Assembly (NCBI GenBank): GCA_902826035.1
Contig: CADEDG010000021.1
Coordinates: 1 to 34,070 of the forward strand
DNA: 34,070 nt
Direction of reading: 5' to 3'
From: an uncultured Alphaproteobacteria bacterium
GTDB taxonomy: Bacteria; Pseudomonadota; Alphaproteobacteria; Caulobacterales; Aquidulcibacteraceae
Shown here: piece by piece, positions 1 through 10,742 of the stretch
Numbering within the stretch: the stretch's first letter is position 1
How the letters are laid out: each line of letters begins with the position of its first letter
Notes under the pieces: model-generated
Told to the model about the DNA's origin: nothing
The model's database searches: none
The model's input: the letters and a program-made list of their open reading frames with translations, nothing else
Translations under genes and position numbers: made by a program

Positions 1-142
1 TCGCGCTGAAATCCACCGCCCGATAACCATTTTTCGCCCCAAAAACGGACCTTTAGAGCCTGCCATTCTTACGACAGCGGCGTTAATGCCCGATTTGAGA
101 ACTTGGTGAACGCGCCGATTTCCTCTTGCCCTGCGCCAAGCA

Positions 143-172
143 TGGTATTATCGTGATATCACTTTGATCTCA
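143..172 (+). promoter_or_regulatory. Iterated 8-bp half-sites, 11 bp apart, probable RHH operator
   Basis: Three related octamers start at 143 (tggtatta), 154 (tgatatca) and 165 (tgatctca), exactly 11 bp apart, so they lie on one face of the helix. The middle copy is a perfect palindrome. They end 3 bases before the AAAGGA ribosome binding site (175-180) of the SPFH gene. Arc/MetJ-type ribbon-helix-helix proteins typically bind short repeated sites at about this spacing, and the next gene in the operon encodes one, so autoregulation is the simplest reading (inference). No clear sigma70 -35/-10 pair was found, and the remaining bases 1-142 show nothing else. Confidence 0.5.
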
Positions 173-189
173 ACAAAGGACGAAGACCC

Positions 190-1080
190 ATGGCCGCAGC
201 GCCGCTTACCCGCACCCAAGAAACTAAGGCCGCCACCTCAAATGGCGGATTAATGCTGCTCACCTGCATAGTCCTGTTCGGGGTGGTGATCTGGTCATTT
301 ACCGAGTTCGCCACCGCTGAAACCGGAGAGAACGTCGCAATCATCGGCGTCGCCGCTTTGGCTTTCGTGCTATCGATCAGCGGCTTCTACACGCTGCAAC
401 CAAACGAGGCGGCAGCGCTTACACTCTTTGGAAACTATAAGGGCACCGACCGAATCCCCGGCCTGCGCTGGGTTTTGCCGTGGTACAAGCGCACCAAGAT
501 CAGCCTGCGCGTGCGCAACGTCACCGGCCAGACGCTGAAGGTGAACGACAAGCGCGGCAACCCGATCGAGATCGCCGCCGTGGTCGTCTGGCGCGTCACC
601 GACACGGCGCGCGCGCTATTTGACGTCGACGCCTATCAGCGCTTCGTCGATATCCAGATCGAAACCGCCGTGCGCGAAATCGCCTCACACTTCGCGTACG
701 ATCACGCCGAGCACGACGAGCCGACCCTGCGCGCCAACGCTGACCAGGTTTCTGCGCTGCTGCGCGAGAAATTGCAGGAGCGCACCGCGGTGGCGGGCGT
801 CGTGGTGGATGAAACCAAGCTCTCCCACCTCGCCTACGCACCGGAAATCGCCGGCGCCATGCTGCGCCGTCAGCAAGCCGAAGCCGTGCTCGCCGCGCGC
901 CGCTACATCGTACAGGGCGCGGTCGAGATGGTGCAGCATGCGCTGGAGCAATTGAGCGAACGCGACATCGTCAAGCTCGACGACGAACGCCGCGCGGCGA
1001 TGGTGTCGAACCTGCTGGTGGTGCTCTGCGGCGACCGCGATGCGCAACCGGTGGTGAACACCGGGTCGATTTATCAGTGA
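190..1080 (+). CDS. SPFH/Band 7 domain membrane protein
   Basis: Membrane-anchored SPFH (stomatin/prohibitin/flotillin) family protein of 296 residues. Two hydrophobic segments lie at residues about 21-38 and 48-66. The SPFH domain follows (about 67-250): it begins LQPNEAAALTLFG, has the GLRWVLPW segment, and contains RGNPIEIAAVVVWRV, all typical of the family. The C-terminal part (about 225-275) is rich in Ala, Gln, Glu and Arg and probably forms the usual helical oligomerisation region. SPFH proteins form ring or cage scaffolds at the membrane; the specific role here is unknown. The ATG at 190 follows an AAAGGA site at good spacing. The next gene encodes an RHH protein, a pairing recurrent in proteobacteria; here a palindromic repeat lies between the two. 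Confidence 0.9.
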   Translation: MAAAPLTRTQETKAATSNGGLMLLTCIVLFGVVIWSFTEFATAETGENVAIIGVAALAFVLSISGFYTLQPNEAAALTLFGNYKGTDRIPGLRWVLPWYKRTKISLRVRNVTGQTLKVNDKRGNPIEIAAVVVWRVTDTARALFDVDAYQRFVDIQIETAVREIASHFAYDHAEHDEPTLRANADQVSALLREKLQERTAVAGVVVDETKLSHLAYAPEIAGAMLRRQQAEAVLAARRYIVQGAVEMVQHALEQLSERDIVKLDDERRAAMVSNLLVVLCGDRDAQPVVNTGSIYQ

Positions 1081-1102
1081 TAGGAATAGCGCGGAACCGA
1101 AG

Positions 1103-1221
1103 CCCTCTCCCTTGCGGAGAGGGCGCCTCGCGAAGCGAGGCGGGTGAGGGGCGGGCCGACACGCGGGCGCCTGCGCGTTTGCACGCCCCCCACCCCCTAA
1201 CCCCCTCTCCGCAAGGGAGAG
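1103..1221. repeat. Palindromic intergenic repeat, copy 1
   Basis: An element of about 119 bp is bounded by inverted copies of a self-complementary sequence: left 1103-1123 (ccctctcccttgcggagagg plus g) and right 1203-1221 (ccctctccgcaagggagag). An inner hairpin, cgcctcgc-gaa-gcgaggcg, lies between 1123 and 1143 and is followed by gggtgagggg. The same architecture recurs at 8034-8155, so this is a dispersed repeat family of the RPE/REP kind (family name not assigned). It occupies nearly all of the gap between the SPFH and RHH genes, and its right arm supplies the only purine-rich stretch before the RHH start codon. Confidence 0.85.
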
Positions 1222-1239
1222 TGGGAACTCGGTCGCGCC

Positions 1240-1839
1240 ATGGCTGAACGCAAATCCTTCGCCTTGCGCCTCGATCCCGACTTGTACAACGCGGTCGCAC
1301 GCTTGGCGTCCGCTGATCTGCGCAGCGTGAACGCCGAGATCGAATACCTGCTGCGCGAAGCGTTGCGCACGCGCGGCGTACGGGTGGAGGCGGGCGCCGA
1401 AGGGGCCAGCGTCGTAGAGGTCACGCAACATACGGGAACAAGCGCGACCTTGGCTTCGGTGGCGCTCGCTGGCCCCGCCATCGTGCGCGCTGCCTCCTCC
1501 GCTGACATTGAAGTCGCCGGCTATGTTCGTCTGTGCAACCACGGCGCAACGCCAGATCGGCTGGTCGCACTCCGCAGCGAGTGCGCTGAAGCCGTGCAGA
1601 TTCACGCCGCAACTCAAGGTGGGACACGGGTGCTGAGCAGTTTGGACATTCCCGCTGGCGGCGTGTTGGAAATCGCGCCGGGCGGACCGCACTATCTCCT
1701 ATTGCTCGGCGTGCGCCGGGCATTCGCTCCCGGCGAGACCGTGAAAATCCGTCTCTCCTTCGCGCTGGCCCCGCCGCTGGAACTCGACTTCCTCGCCGTC
1801 GGCGACAGCGGCGAGAGCTGGGAAGCGCTGGATCGGTGA
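1240..1839 (+). CDS. Ribbon-helix-helix protein fused to a PCu(A)C-like domain
   Basis: Protein of 199 residues in one open frame. Residues 5-46 are an Arc-type ribbon-helix-helix: a strand (KSFALRLDPDLY) then two helices with LRSVNAEIEYLLREAL, the usual partner sequence of SPFH genes. Residues about 78-187 resemble the PCu(A)C periplasmic copper chaperone domain: AGYVRLCNHGATPDRLVAL, then IPAGGVLEIAPGGPHYLLLLG, then FAPGETVKIRLSF. Of the usual copper ligands (His, Met, His, Met) both histidines are present (H122, H151), but the HxM position is Leu153 and the first Met is missing. There is no signal peptide, so the protein should be cytoplasmic, unlike normal PCu(A)C. The RHH call is firm. 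The second domain rests on motif similarity by eye. It may sense a ligand or simply be a structural fusion. Confidence 0.8.
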   Translation: MAERKSFALRLDPDLYNAVARLASADLRSVNAEIEYLLREALRTRGVRVEAGAEGASVVEVTQHTGTSATLASVALAGPAIVRAASSADIEVAGYVRLCNHGATPDRLVALRSECAEAVQIHAATQGGTRVLSSLDIPAGGVLEIAPGGPHYLLLLGVRRAFAPGETVKIRLSFALAPPLELDFLAVGDSGESWEALDR

Positions 1840-1870
1840 GGGCCAAAATCGACTTCGCGTTAGCCCCGCG

Positions 1871-2515
1871 CTAATCCTCGACGTGGACGAGCGATCGAAA
1901 CGCCTGCGTCAATCGTGCGTCCTCCTGGCCCCAGGGCGTGTCCGCGCCTGTCGGAATGCCGCCCGAGCCCATGCCTTCGGGCTCTTCAACGGCGCCATCA
2001 ACCGGTTCCACGTAGAAGAAGATGATCTCCGCCCGCTTGTCCTCAGTGACGGCGCGCACATAACGCGTGATGATGCAAGCTTGGCGCGGGGTCCCGCCGC
2101 GAGCGGCGAGCATTGCCCGGACTTCGGCGGAAAACAGCGGGCATGTTGGCGCAGAAAAGGATTGGTGCAAATAAGATTGGGCGCCCAGCGTCTCCATTCG
2201 GAACGTTGGATATTCGAACGTGAAGTCGGAACCTTCGTTCATGTGCTCGAAGTGCACAATCACCGCGCGTTCAAGTTGACCGCCTTCGATCTCAACGAAC
2301 CAGTATTGGTGCATGGTGGCGTGGCCGTTCATCACCACGGCGTCAGTCTCACCAAGGAATTGCAGTTGTCGATCGACGCTGACGCGGATGGCAGGGTCGG
2401 CGCGCGACACGATCGTTTGGCCTTGACGGAAGTGCGGCTTGTCGGTCGCCGCCCCTGTGCTGGCGCAGGCGGGAGCGAAGGCGAGAAAGGCTATTGCGGT
2501 GAGTGATTTGGTCAT
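1871..2515 (-). CDS. Hypothetical exported protein, probable lipoprotein
   Basis: Unrecognised protein of 214 residues. The N-terminus is a signal peptide (MTKSLTAIAFLAFAPACAS); Cys17 lies in a weak lipobox (APAC), so lipidation is likely but not certain. The mature part shows a beta-rich pattern with two further Cys-containing segments (TCPLFSAEV and RQACIITRYV). It starts 2 bases after the stop codon of the upstream serine hydrolase gene on the same strand, so the two are almost certainly co-transcribed and may act together in the periplasm. No catalytic motif was seen. Confidence 0.75.
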   Translation of the reverse strand: MTKSLTAIAFLAFAPACASTGAATDKPHFRQGQTIVSRADPAIRVSVDRQLQFLGETDAVVMNGHATMHQYWFVEIEGGQLERAVIVHFEHMNEGSDFTFEYPTFRMETLGAQSYLHQSFSAPTCPLFSAEVRAMLAARGGTPRQACIITRYVRAVTEDKRAEIIFFYVEPVDGAVEEPEGMGSGGIPTGADTPWGQEDARLTQAFRSLVHVED

Positions 2516-2517
2516 AT

Positions 2518-3957
2518 CTACCGCCCGAGTTGACGCGCTAGCGCGAGCCCGATGTTTTCGGGAATTGGCTCTTGCACATTGCTGGTGACGATCACGGTCC
2601 AGCGTCCGTCGGACTCAAGGATGTTGCTGGTTCCCGCCCCGCCCCCGGCAATCGCGAGCACACCGGAATTGCGTCCGGCGCTCGGGGACCCGCCAAGCAC
2701 CCACGCCGTCATCTCTGAGTTGAGAAGCCGCCCGTCGCGCAGCGCGTTGTCGAACGCCAACAGGTCGCGGGCGGTGGAATAGACGCCTCCCGCTCCGCTG
2801 CCTGTTGCGCCATGATGGTTCAGCGAGTCGACATAAGGGCTGCCGGGTCCAGCCGAACGAACATACGGATGGGCAGTATTGTGCGGCAAGCTTGCCGCGT
2901 TGAAATAGCCGGTTCGCGGCATTCCGGCGGGCGTGAATACATGGCGTTGGACGTAGTCCTCGAAACGCACGCCGGACAGCCGCTCAACGATCTCGCCCAA
3001 CACTACATAACATCCGTTGCAGTATTCGTTGCGAGTTCCGGGAGCGAAGCGCTGCGGCAACCGCGACACGTATTCATAATAGGCATGGTTCGAGTTGAAG
3101 CGCGACTTTGGTTGGCGCTCGAAGTCGTCGCCAAAGAAATCCGAGATGCCGCCGCGCATTCCGATGAGTTGCGTGATCGTCGCTGTGCGCGCCTCCGGAT
3201 TGGGATAGTCCGGCAACACCTCGCCGAGCGTGGTTGACAGCGTGAGACGACCTTCCTGAATCAGACGACCAATCGCCGTCTGCGTGAATTTCTTGCCGAT
3301 GGATGCGACGTTGTAGGCGGTCTCCTCGTTGGCCGGGAGATTCGTCGTCCTATCGGCCGCCCCATAGACACGCGTAACAAAGGGTTGGCCGTCGCGTGCG
3401 ATGAGTACAATTCCTGCAAAGTCATCGTGCTGAAGGAACGGATCGATCCACCCATCTATCGCCGCGCCCATTTCGGCGGCAGATTGGGAGCGACTGATCG
3501 GCGGCGGCGGAAACCTTGGCCCTTGCTCTGGTTCGCCGCCCCCCGCTTCGGCCTGGATCTCGATGCGAGCGATCTTGCGCGCGGGCGCGTCCTCAAAACT
3601 AAATGTCAGGGAGCCAGCTATCGTCCCGCCGCCGCCTGTGACGCGAGCGACCAGTGCGTCGCCCTCCTCGGTCACGCCAACAATCTGCATCGGGCTAAAA
3701 TCTGACGCCATCTGCCTCACGAACTCAGCGCGTTCGGCAGCGGTGCGCCGAGCATAGAGCGCCTCGGAATAATGCTCGCGCGCGGCGACCTCGTAGGCGT
3801 CGGCATCCCCAGTCGCTAACGCGGCTACGATCGCGCTCGCGCGCGCTTCGCGGACATCCGCCACCGGCGCGGGCGCATGTTCGGAGAATTCGCTCGCGGG
3901 GGGCGTCGCACACGCCGCCAAAACCAAGCTCGCCAAAATCGCTCTAAAGTGTGTCAT
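2518..3957 (-). CDS. Beta-lactamase family serine hydrolase, lipoprotein
   Basis: Class C beta-lactamase/DD-peptidase-fold hydrolase (PF00144 type), 479 residues. I place the start at the ATG at 3957, preceded by GGGGAG at good spacing. A TTG seven codons upstream has no such site. The signal peptide ends in a clear lipobox (SLVLAAC), so it is probably an outer-membrane or periplasmic lipoprotein. Residues about 30-130 look like an NTF2/SnoaL-type accessory domain. The hydrolase domain (about 155-475) contains the catalytic SxxK (ASIGKKF), the YxN motif (EYCNGCY) and an HxG-like stretch (HHGATGSGAGG). Substrates of this broad family range from peptides to esters, so the substrate cannot be named. 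First gene of a two-gene operon. Confidence 0.88.
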   Translation of the reverse strand: MTHFRAILASLVLAACATPPASEFSEHAPAPVADVREARASAIVAALATGDADAYEVAAREHYSEALYARRTAAERAEFVRQMASDFSPMQIVGVTEEGDALVARVTGGGGTIAGSLTFSFEDAPARKIARIEIQAEAGGGEPEQGPRFPPPPISRSQSAAEMGAAIDGWIDPFLQHDDFAGIVLIARDGQPFVTRVYGAADRTTNLPANEETAYNVASIGKKFTQTAIGRLIQEGRLTLSTTLGEVLPDYPNPEARTATITQLIGMRGGISDFFGDDFERQPKSRFNSNHAYYEYVSRLPQRFAPGTRNEYCNGCYVVLGEIVERLSGVRFEDYVQRHVFTPAGMPRTGYFNAASLPHNTAHPYVRSAGPGSPYVDSLNHHGATGSGAGGVYSTARDLLAFDNALRDGRLLNSEMTAWVLGGSPSAGRNSGVLAIAGGGAGTSNILESDGRWTVIVTSNVQEPIPENIGLALARQLGR

Positions 3958-4038
3958 CCACGCTCCCCGCAATTGCAATCGAACGGGTGCAGCCGAAATA
4001 TTTCACCTCTGTTTCAAGTGTTGAGATATTGAGCGCCG

Positions 4039-4055
4039 GTCGCCGCTTAGGCGAC
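4039..4055. other. Small hairpin in the carB upstream region
   Basis: Perfect 6-bp stem with a 5-base loop (gtcgcc-gctta-ggcgac) in the 224-bp divergent gap between the serine hydrolase and carB. No T-run follows, so it is not a standard terminator. It could be part of a carB leader structure. I found no convincing promoter hexamers, upstream small gene or known riboswitch in the rest of 3958-4181. The carB ribosome binding site (GGAGAG) is at 4173-4178. Confidence 0.3.
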
Positions 4056-4181
4056 AAATTGCCGTTCTCAAACGACCATCAGCAGCGGCGCGGAGCGCTT
4101 GCCGCACTCGCTCTTCCCCGCTAAGCACCCTCGATCCCCCAACAGGATCGATTCCCAGCCGCGAGCCGCGGGCGGAGAGCC

Positions 4182-7487
<3,306 letters not shown>

Positions 7488-7544
7488 CGCCGAGCCGGGC
7501 CGGGTACAACCTGACCCTTCCTAGACGGACAAAACAACACCCCC

Positions 7545-8018
7545 ATGGAAAAAATACCAATGACCGCCGAGGGTTATCAGGCCCTCGACGCAGAACTGAA
7601 ACGTCTCAAGACGGTGGAGCGGCCTTCGGTCATCGCCGCCATCTCGGAGGCGCGCGCCCACGGTGACCTCTCGGAGAACGCCGAATATCACGCCGCGAAG
7701 GAGCGCCAGAGCTTCATCGAAGGGCGCCTGCTTGAGCTTGAGGACAAGATCGCGCGTGCGCAGATCATCGATGTCTCCAAGCTCTCGGGCAAACAGGTGA
7801 AGTTCGGCGCGACCGTGAACCTGGTTGACGAAGATTCCGGTGATAAATCAAAGTACAAGATCGTCGGCGAGGACGAAAGCGACGTCAAAGCGGGCAAGAT
7901 TTCGATCACGTCTCCAATCGCCCGCGCCCTAATCGGCAAGCAGGAAGGCGACATCGTAGAAGTGATGGCGCCTGGCGGCCCGAAATCCTACGAGATCGTC
8001 AAGGTGAAGTTCCTGTAG
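7545..8018 (+). CDS. greA: Transcription elongation factor GreA
   Basis: Binds the RNA polymerase secondary channel and stimulates cleavage of backtracked transcripts. 157 residues, the normal length. It begins [20 protein letters not shown], the family signature. The N-terminal coiled coil (about 1-75) includes [16 protein letters not shown], with the acidic loop (D44/E47-like positions) that coordinates the catalytic magnesium. The C-terminal FKBP-like domain (about 80-157) contains [18 protein letters not shown]. No strong Shine-Dalgarno is visible before the ATG. It may be transcribed with carB. A palindromic repeat follows 15 bp after the stop codon and may serve as terminator. Confidence 0.97.
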   Translation: MEKIPMTAEGYQALDAELKRLKTVERPSVIAAISEARAHGDLSENAEYHAAKERQSFIEGRLLELEDKIARAQIIDVSKLSGKQVKFGATVNLVDEDSGDKSKYKIVGEDESDVKAGKISITSPIARALIGKQEGDIVEVMAPGGPKSYEIVKVKFL

Positions 8019-8033
8019 AACCACGCTGCTCAA

Positions 8034-8155
8034 CCCTCTCCCCTTGAGGGGAGAGGGTGTCGCGAAGCGACGGGTGAGGGGAATAGAGAGCCTTGCACCA
8101 CCGCAAACCCCTCATCCGGCCCTTCGGGCCACCTTCTCCCCTCAAGGGGAGAAGG
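8034..8155. repeat. Palindromic intergenic repeat, copy 2
   Basis: Same family as the repeat at 1103-1221. The left arm 8034-8057 and right arm 8132-8155 are inverted copies of each other (22 of 24 bases), and each is itself a near-perfect palindrome around ccccttgagggg. The shared inner segment gtcgcgaagcgac followed by gggtgagggg is present, plus a second inner hairpin ggccc-ttc-gggcc near 8118-8130. It fills the gap between greA and the ELM1-like gene and can fold into strong RNA hairpins, so it may end greA transcription (inference). Confidence 0.88.
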
Positions 8156-8172
8156 TCTTTCCACCGTGCCCC

Positions 8173-9177
8173 ATGAAAACCGTTGGCTTCCAGGCGGCCG
8201 AGCCGCTCCAGGTCTGGACCCTGACTGATGGCCGCACCGGCATCGAGAACCAGGCCATGGGACTTGCGGAGGCCATGGCGCGCCGCACGCCGATCCGGCT
8301 CACGACCAAGCGGGTGCAGCTGCGTACGCCTTGGATTTGGCTCCCGGCAGGCCTTATCCCCGCGCCGCGGCAAACATTAGCCATCGGCGCGGATCCGATC
8401 GAGCCACCTTGGCCCGACATCGCCATTGGCTGCGGGCGGGCATCAATTCCCTTCACGATGGCGATGCGCGGCTGGTCTCGGGGACGGACCCTGGTCGTGC
8501 AATTGCAGGACCCGCGCGAGAACCCGCGCGAGTTCGATATCGTCGTCCCGCCCATTCACGACGGGCTCGAAGGACCAAACGTGGTAGCAACCGTGGGCGC
8601 ATGCCACCGCGTGTCGCCCGACAAACTCGACCAAGCCGCACTCGAGCACCCTGCTGCACTGGAAGACATGCAGCGGCCGCGATTGGCCGTATTGATCGGG
8701 GGAAAATCCAAGCGCCAAGACATCTCCGCCAAGCGCGCGCGCGAAATTTCAGATCAGCTCGCCAAAGTGCAGCGTGAAACTAGCGGAACGCTGTTGGTGA
8801 CGCTGTCGCGCCGCACCAGTGAGGCGGCGAAGCTGCAGTTCCGCACATGGCTCGCGCCGCATTGCGCGGTATTCTACGATGGCGAAGGCGCGAACCCCTA
8901 TTTCGCCATGCTTGGCGCCGCTGACCACATCTTCGTCACCGCCGACAGCGTCAACATGGCCACCGAAGCTGCGGCAACCGGCAAGCCCATCCATGTGCTC
9001 GCCGTCGATGGCCAAGGCGGCAAACTCGATCGCTTTCACCAGAGTTTGCAACGCCGCGGCTGCGCGCGGCCTTTCCAAGGCCGGCTAGAGAATTGGGCCT
9101 ACCCGCCCCTGCTGGAGACCGACCGCGTCGCGGCGGCGGTGCTTTCGGCTTGGGCCTCGCGCGCCGGGTCACGATAG
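8173..9177 (+). CDS. ELM1/GtrOC1 family protein (mitochondrial fission ELM1-like)
   Basis: Member of the family named after plant ELM1 (PF06258 type), common in alphaproteobacteria, with a probable GT-B-like glycosyltransferase fold and unknown substrate. 334 residues from the ATG at 8173. A longer in-frame reading from 8044 would begin inside the palindromic repeat and is rejected. Features seen: VWTLTDGRTGIENQAMGLAE at the N-terminus, IGCGRASIPF, a P-x-HDG motif (VVPPIHDGL), LIGGKSKR, and the C-terminal FVTADSVNMATEAAATGKP, which looks like a nucleotide-sugar binding segment. Its last 79 bases overlap the 3' end of the aquaporin gene on the opposite strand. Confidence 0.87.
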   Translation: MKTVGFQAAEPLQVWTLTDGRTGIENQAMGLAEAMARRTPIRLTTKRVQLRTPWIWLPAGLIPAPRQTLAIGADPIEPPWPDIAIGCGRASIPFTMAMRGWSRGRTLVVQLQDPRENPREFDIVVPPIHDGLEGPNVVATVGACHRVSPDKLDQAALEHPAALEDMQRPRLAVLIGGKSKRQDISAKRAREISDQLAKVQRETSGTLLVTLSRRTSEAAKLQFRTWLAPHCAVFYDGEGANPYFAMLGAADHIFVTADSVNMATEAAATGKPIHVLAVDGQGGKLDRFHQSLQRRGCARPFQGRLENWAYPPLLETDRVAAAVLSAWASRAGSR

Positions 9178-9818
9178 AGCCAGCTACAGGCCGCCAGCGC
9201 AATCAGCGCACCGGCGAATTGCGCCACGATGAAGCCCGGCGCATCGGCGGGACGGATGCCAGCGAACGTGTCCGACAGCGCCCGCGCGAGCGTGATGGCG
9301 GGGTTGGCGAAGGAAGTTGAGGCTGTCCACCAATAGCCCGCCGCGATGGTGAGCGCGACGGCGGCGGCGGTCGCATCGGGGCGAGCCCGCGAGACCAAAA
9401 GAGTGCACGCGACAAGCGCGAAGGTGGCGGCGCCCTCCGAAAGCAATTGCCCACCGCCTGCGCGCTCATGAGCGCTAAGCTGAAGCAGCGGGAGTTCAAA
9501 CATCGCGTGCGCCAGCACCGCACCGGCGACGCATCCAGCAATTTGTGCGGCCCAATACGCAAACGCGTCTGCCAGAGCCAACTCGCGGCGCAACGCCGCC
9601 ACCAGGCTTACGGCTGGGTTGAAGTGCGCTCCGGAAATCGGGGCCAGAGCGGTGATGAGTACGAACAGAATGGCGGCGGTGGCGAGCGTATTGCCCAGGA
9701 GCGCCAGTGCGACGTTTCCTCCCGCGAGACGGTCCGCCATTATCCCTGAGCCAATGACGACGGCGGTCAGCACCATCGAGCCAGCGAACTCCGCGCCCAA
9801 GCGCCGCGACAAATCCAT
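9099..9818 (-). CDS. aqpS: MIP/aquaporin family channel, probable arsenite channel (AqpS-like)
   Basis: Six-helix aquaporin/glyceroporin family channel, 239 residues. Both NPA boxes are present: GAHFNPAVS (first half) and SFANPAIT (second half). It is the last gene of arsR-arsC-aqpS and starts 3 bases after the arsC stop codon. In the rhizobial arrangement arsR-aqpS-arsC the channel lets arsenite made by ArsC flow out down its gradient, replacing ArsB/Acr3. The same role is inferred here from context. The last 79 bases run antisense to the end of the ELM1-family gene, and the C-terminal tail (about residues 220-239) is low-complexity and may be dispensable. Confidence 0.9.
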   Translation of the reverse strand: MDLSRRLGAEFAGSMVLTAVVIGSGIMADRLAGGNVALALLGNTLATAAILFVLITALAPISGAHFNPAVSLVAALRRELALADAFAYWAAQIAGCVAGAVLAHAMFELPLLQLSAHERAGGGQLLSEGAATFALVACTLLVSRARPDATAAAVALTIAAGYWWTASTSFANPAITLARALSDTFAGIRPADAPGFIVAQFAGALIALAACSWLYRDPAREAQAESTAAATRSVSSRGG

Positions 9819-9821
9819 CCT

Positions 9822-10352
9822 TCAAGCCTTGCGCGCAGTGTCGGCGGTGCGGCCGATTTCGTCCAAGCGCTTTTGCAGCGAAAGGCGATCCAGGCCTTCG
9901 AACGGCAAATTGACGAAGATCGAAAGGCGATTGCTCAAGCGTCCGTACGCGTCGGCGAACGCGAGCGCGATCTCGGCGTCCGCGCCTTCGGCCGCCGCCG
10001 GGTCGGGGATGCCCCAATGTGCTGTCATCGGTTGCCCGGGCCATGCCGGGCAAACCTCGCCCGCAGCGTTGTCGCAGACCGTGAACACAAAATTGAGTTC
10101 CGGCGCGTCGGGTTTGGCGAATTCGTCCCAGGACTTGGAACGAAACCCCTCGACTTTATGGTTCATGCGCCGCAAGAGCGCGAGCGCGTATGGGTTTACC
10201 TCTCCCTTCGGCTGCGAGCCTGCAGAGAACGCATTGAACTTGCCGGCGCCGACGCGGGAGAGAATGGCTTCTCCTATGATGGAACGCGCGGAATTGCCGG
10301 TGCACAAAAACAAAACATTGTAGGGCCGGCGGGTGTTTGCGGTTGTGCTCAT
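9822..10352 (-). CDS. arsC: Arsenate reductase, LMW-phosphatase (thioredoxin-coupled) type
   Basis: Reduces arsenate to arsenite in the cytoplasm. 176 residues from the ATG at 10352, which overlaps the arsR stop codon (ATGA) and is preceded by AAGGA. The catalytic P-loop is CTGNSAR (C17 to R23), followed by SIIGEAIL as in LMW-PTP-type ArsC. Further cysteines occur in FTVCDNAAGEVCPAW, the segment that in this class carries the resolving cysteines. Thioredoxin is the expected electron donor; trxB lies about 2 kb away. Residues 115-176 form a helical tail. The overlap with arsR suggests translational coupling. Confidence 0.92.
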   Translation of the reverse strand: MSTTANTRRPYNVLFLCTGNSARSIIGEAILSRVGAGKFNAFSAGSQPKGEVNPYALALLRRMNHKVEGFRSKSWDEFAKPDAPELNFVFTVCDNAAGEVCPAWPGQPMTAHWGIPDPAAAEGADAEIALAFADAYGRLSNRLSIFVNLPFEGLDRLSLQKRLDEIGRTADTARKA

Positions 10353-10684
10353 GACGCCTTCCTTCTGTTTGGGATTTGCGCCGCGACCGGAGCGCATAAA
10401 GCGCCGCCGCAGCAATTCTCGGTTAGGAACCCGACCAACCCGTTCATCGCATCGAAATTGGCGGAATAGATGAGCGAGCGGCTCTCGCGGCGCTGGCTGA
10501 TTAGCCCCGCGCGGCGCAGGTGCGCGAGATGAAACGAAAGCGACGAGCCGGGTACGCGCAGTTTTTCCGCGATTTGCCCTGCGGGAACGCCCGCGGGCCC
10601 CGCCTGCACAAGGAGGCGAAACACGCCGAGCCGATGCTCATGAGCAAGCGCGCCGAGCGCGGTGAGGGCTGCGTCTTTTTTCAT
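10349..10684 (-). CDS. arsR: ArsR-family arsenite-responsive repressor
   Basis: Winged-helix ArsR/SmtB repressor, 111 residues. I place the start at the ATG at 10684 (GGAATAATAGAA before it), because a longer reading from 10750 adds a non-homologous N-terminus. The winged helix is clear: ALAHEHRLGVFRLL, then VPGSSLSFHLAHLRRAGLI, then RESRSLIYSANF. The C-terminus has TENCCGGALC (Cys91, Cys92, Cys97), the cysteine cluster of one ArsR subtype that binds As(III) near the C-terminus rather than in the alpha3 helix. Divergent from the glutaminyl cyclotransferase gene across 58 bp, where the operator should lie. Only a weak dyad around tattctcgaaacgata is visible. Confidence 0.93.
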   Translation of the reverse strand: MKKDAALTALGALAHEHRLGVFRLLVQAGPAGVPAGQIAEKLRVPGSSLSFHLAHLRRAGLISQRRESRSLIYSANFDAMNGLVGFLTENCCGGALCAPVAAQIPNRRKAS

Positions 10685-10742
10685 TTCTATTATTCCAGTA
10701 TTCTCGAAACGATAGCCTGACAAGCCCCCTCTGCCAGGCGAA

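Noticed and set aside
685..1692. 335-residue minus-strand open frame across the SPFH and RHH genes
   Set aside because: Antisense to two recognisable proteins and crosses the palindromic repeat.
8044..8172. N-terminal extension of the ELM1-like protein
   Set aside because: It is encoded by the palindromic repeat, and the family sequence begins at 8173.
10685..10742. Clear ArsR operator between arsR and the cyclotransferase gene
   Set aside because: The dyad tattctcgaaacgata matches at too few positions to be called.
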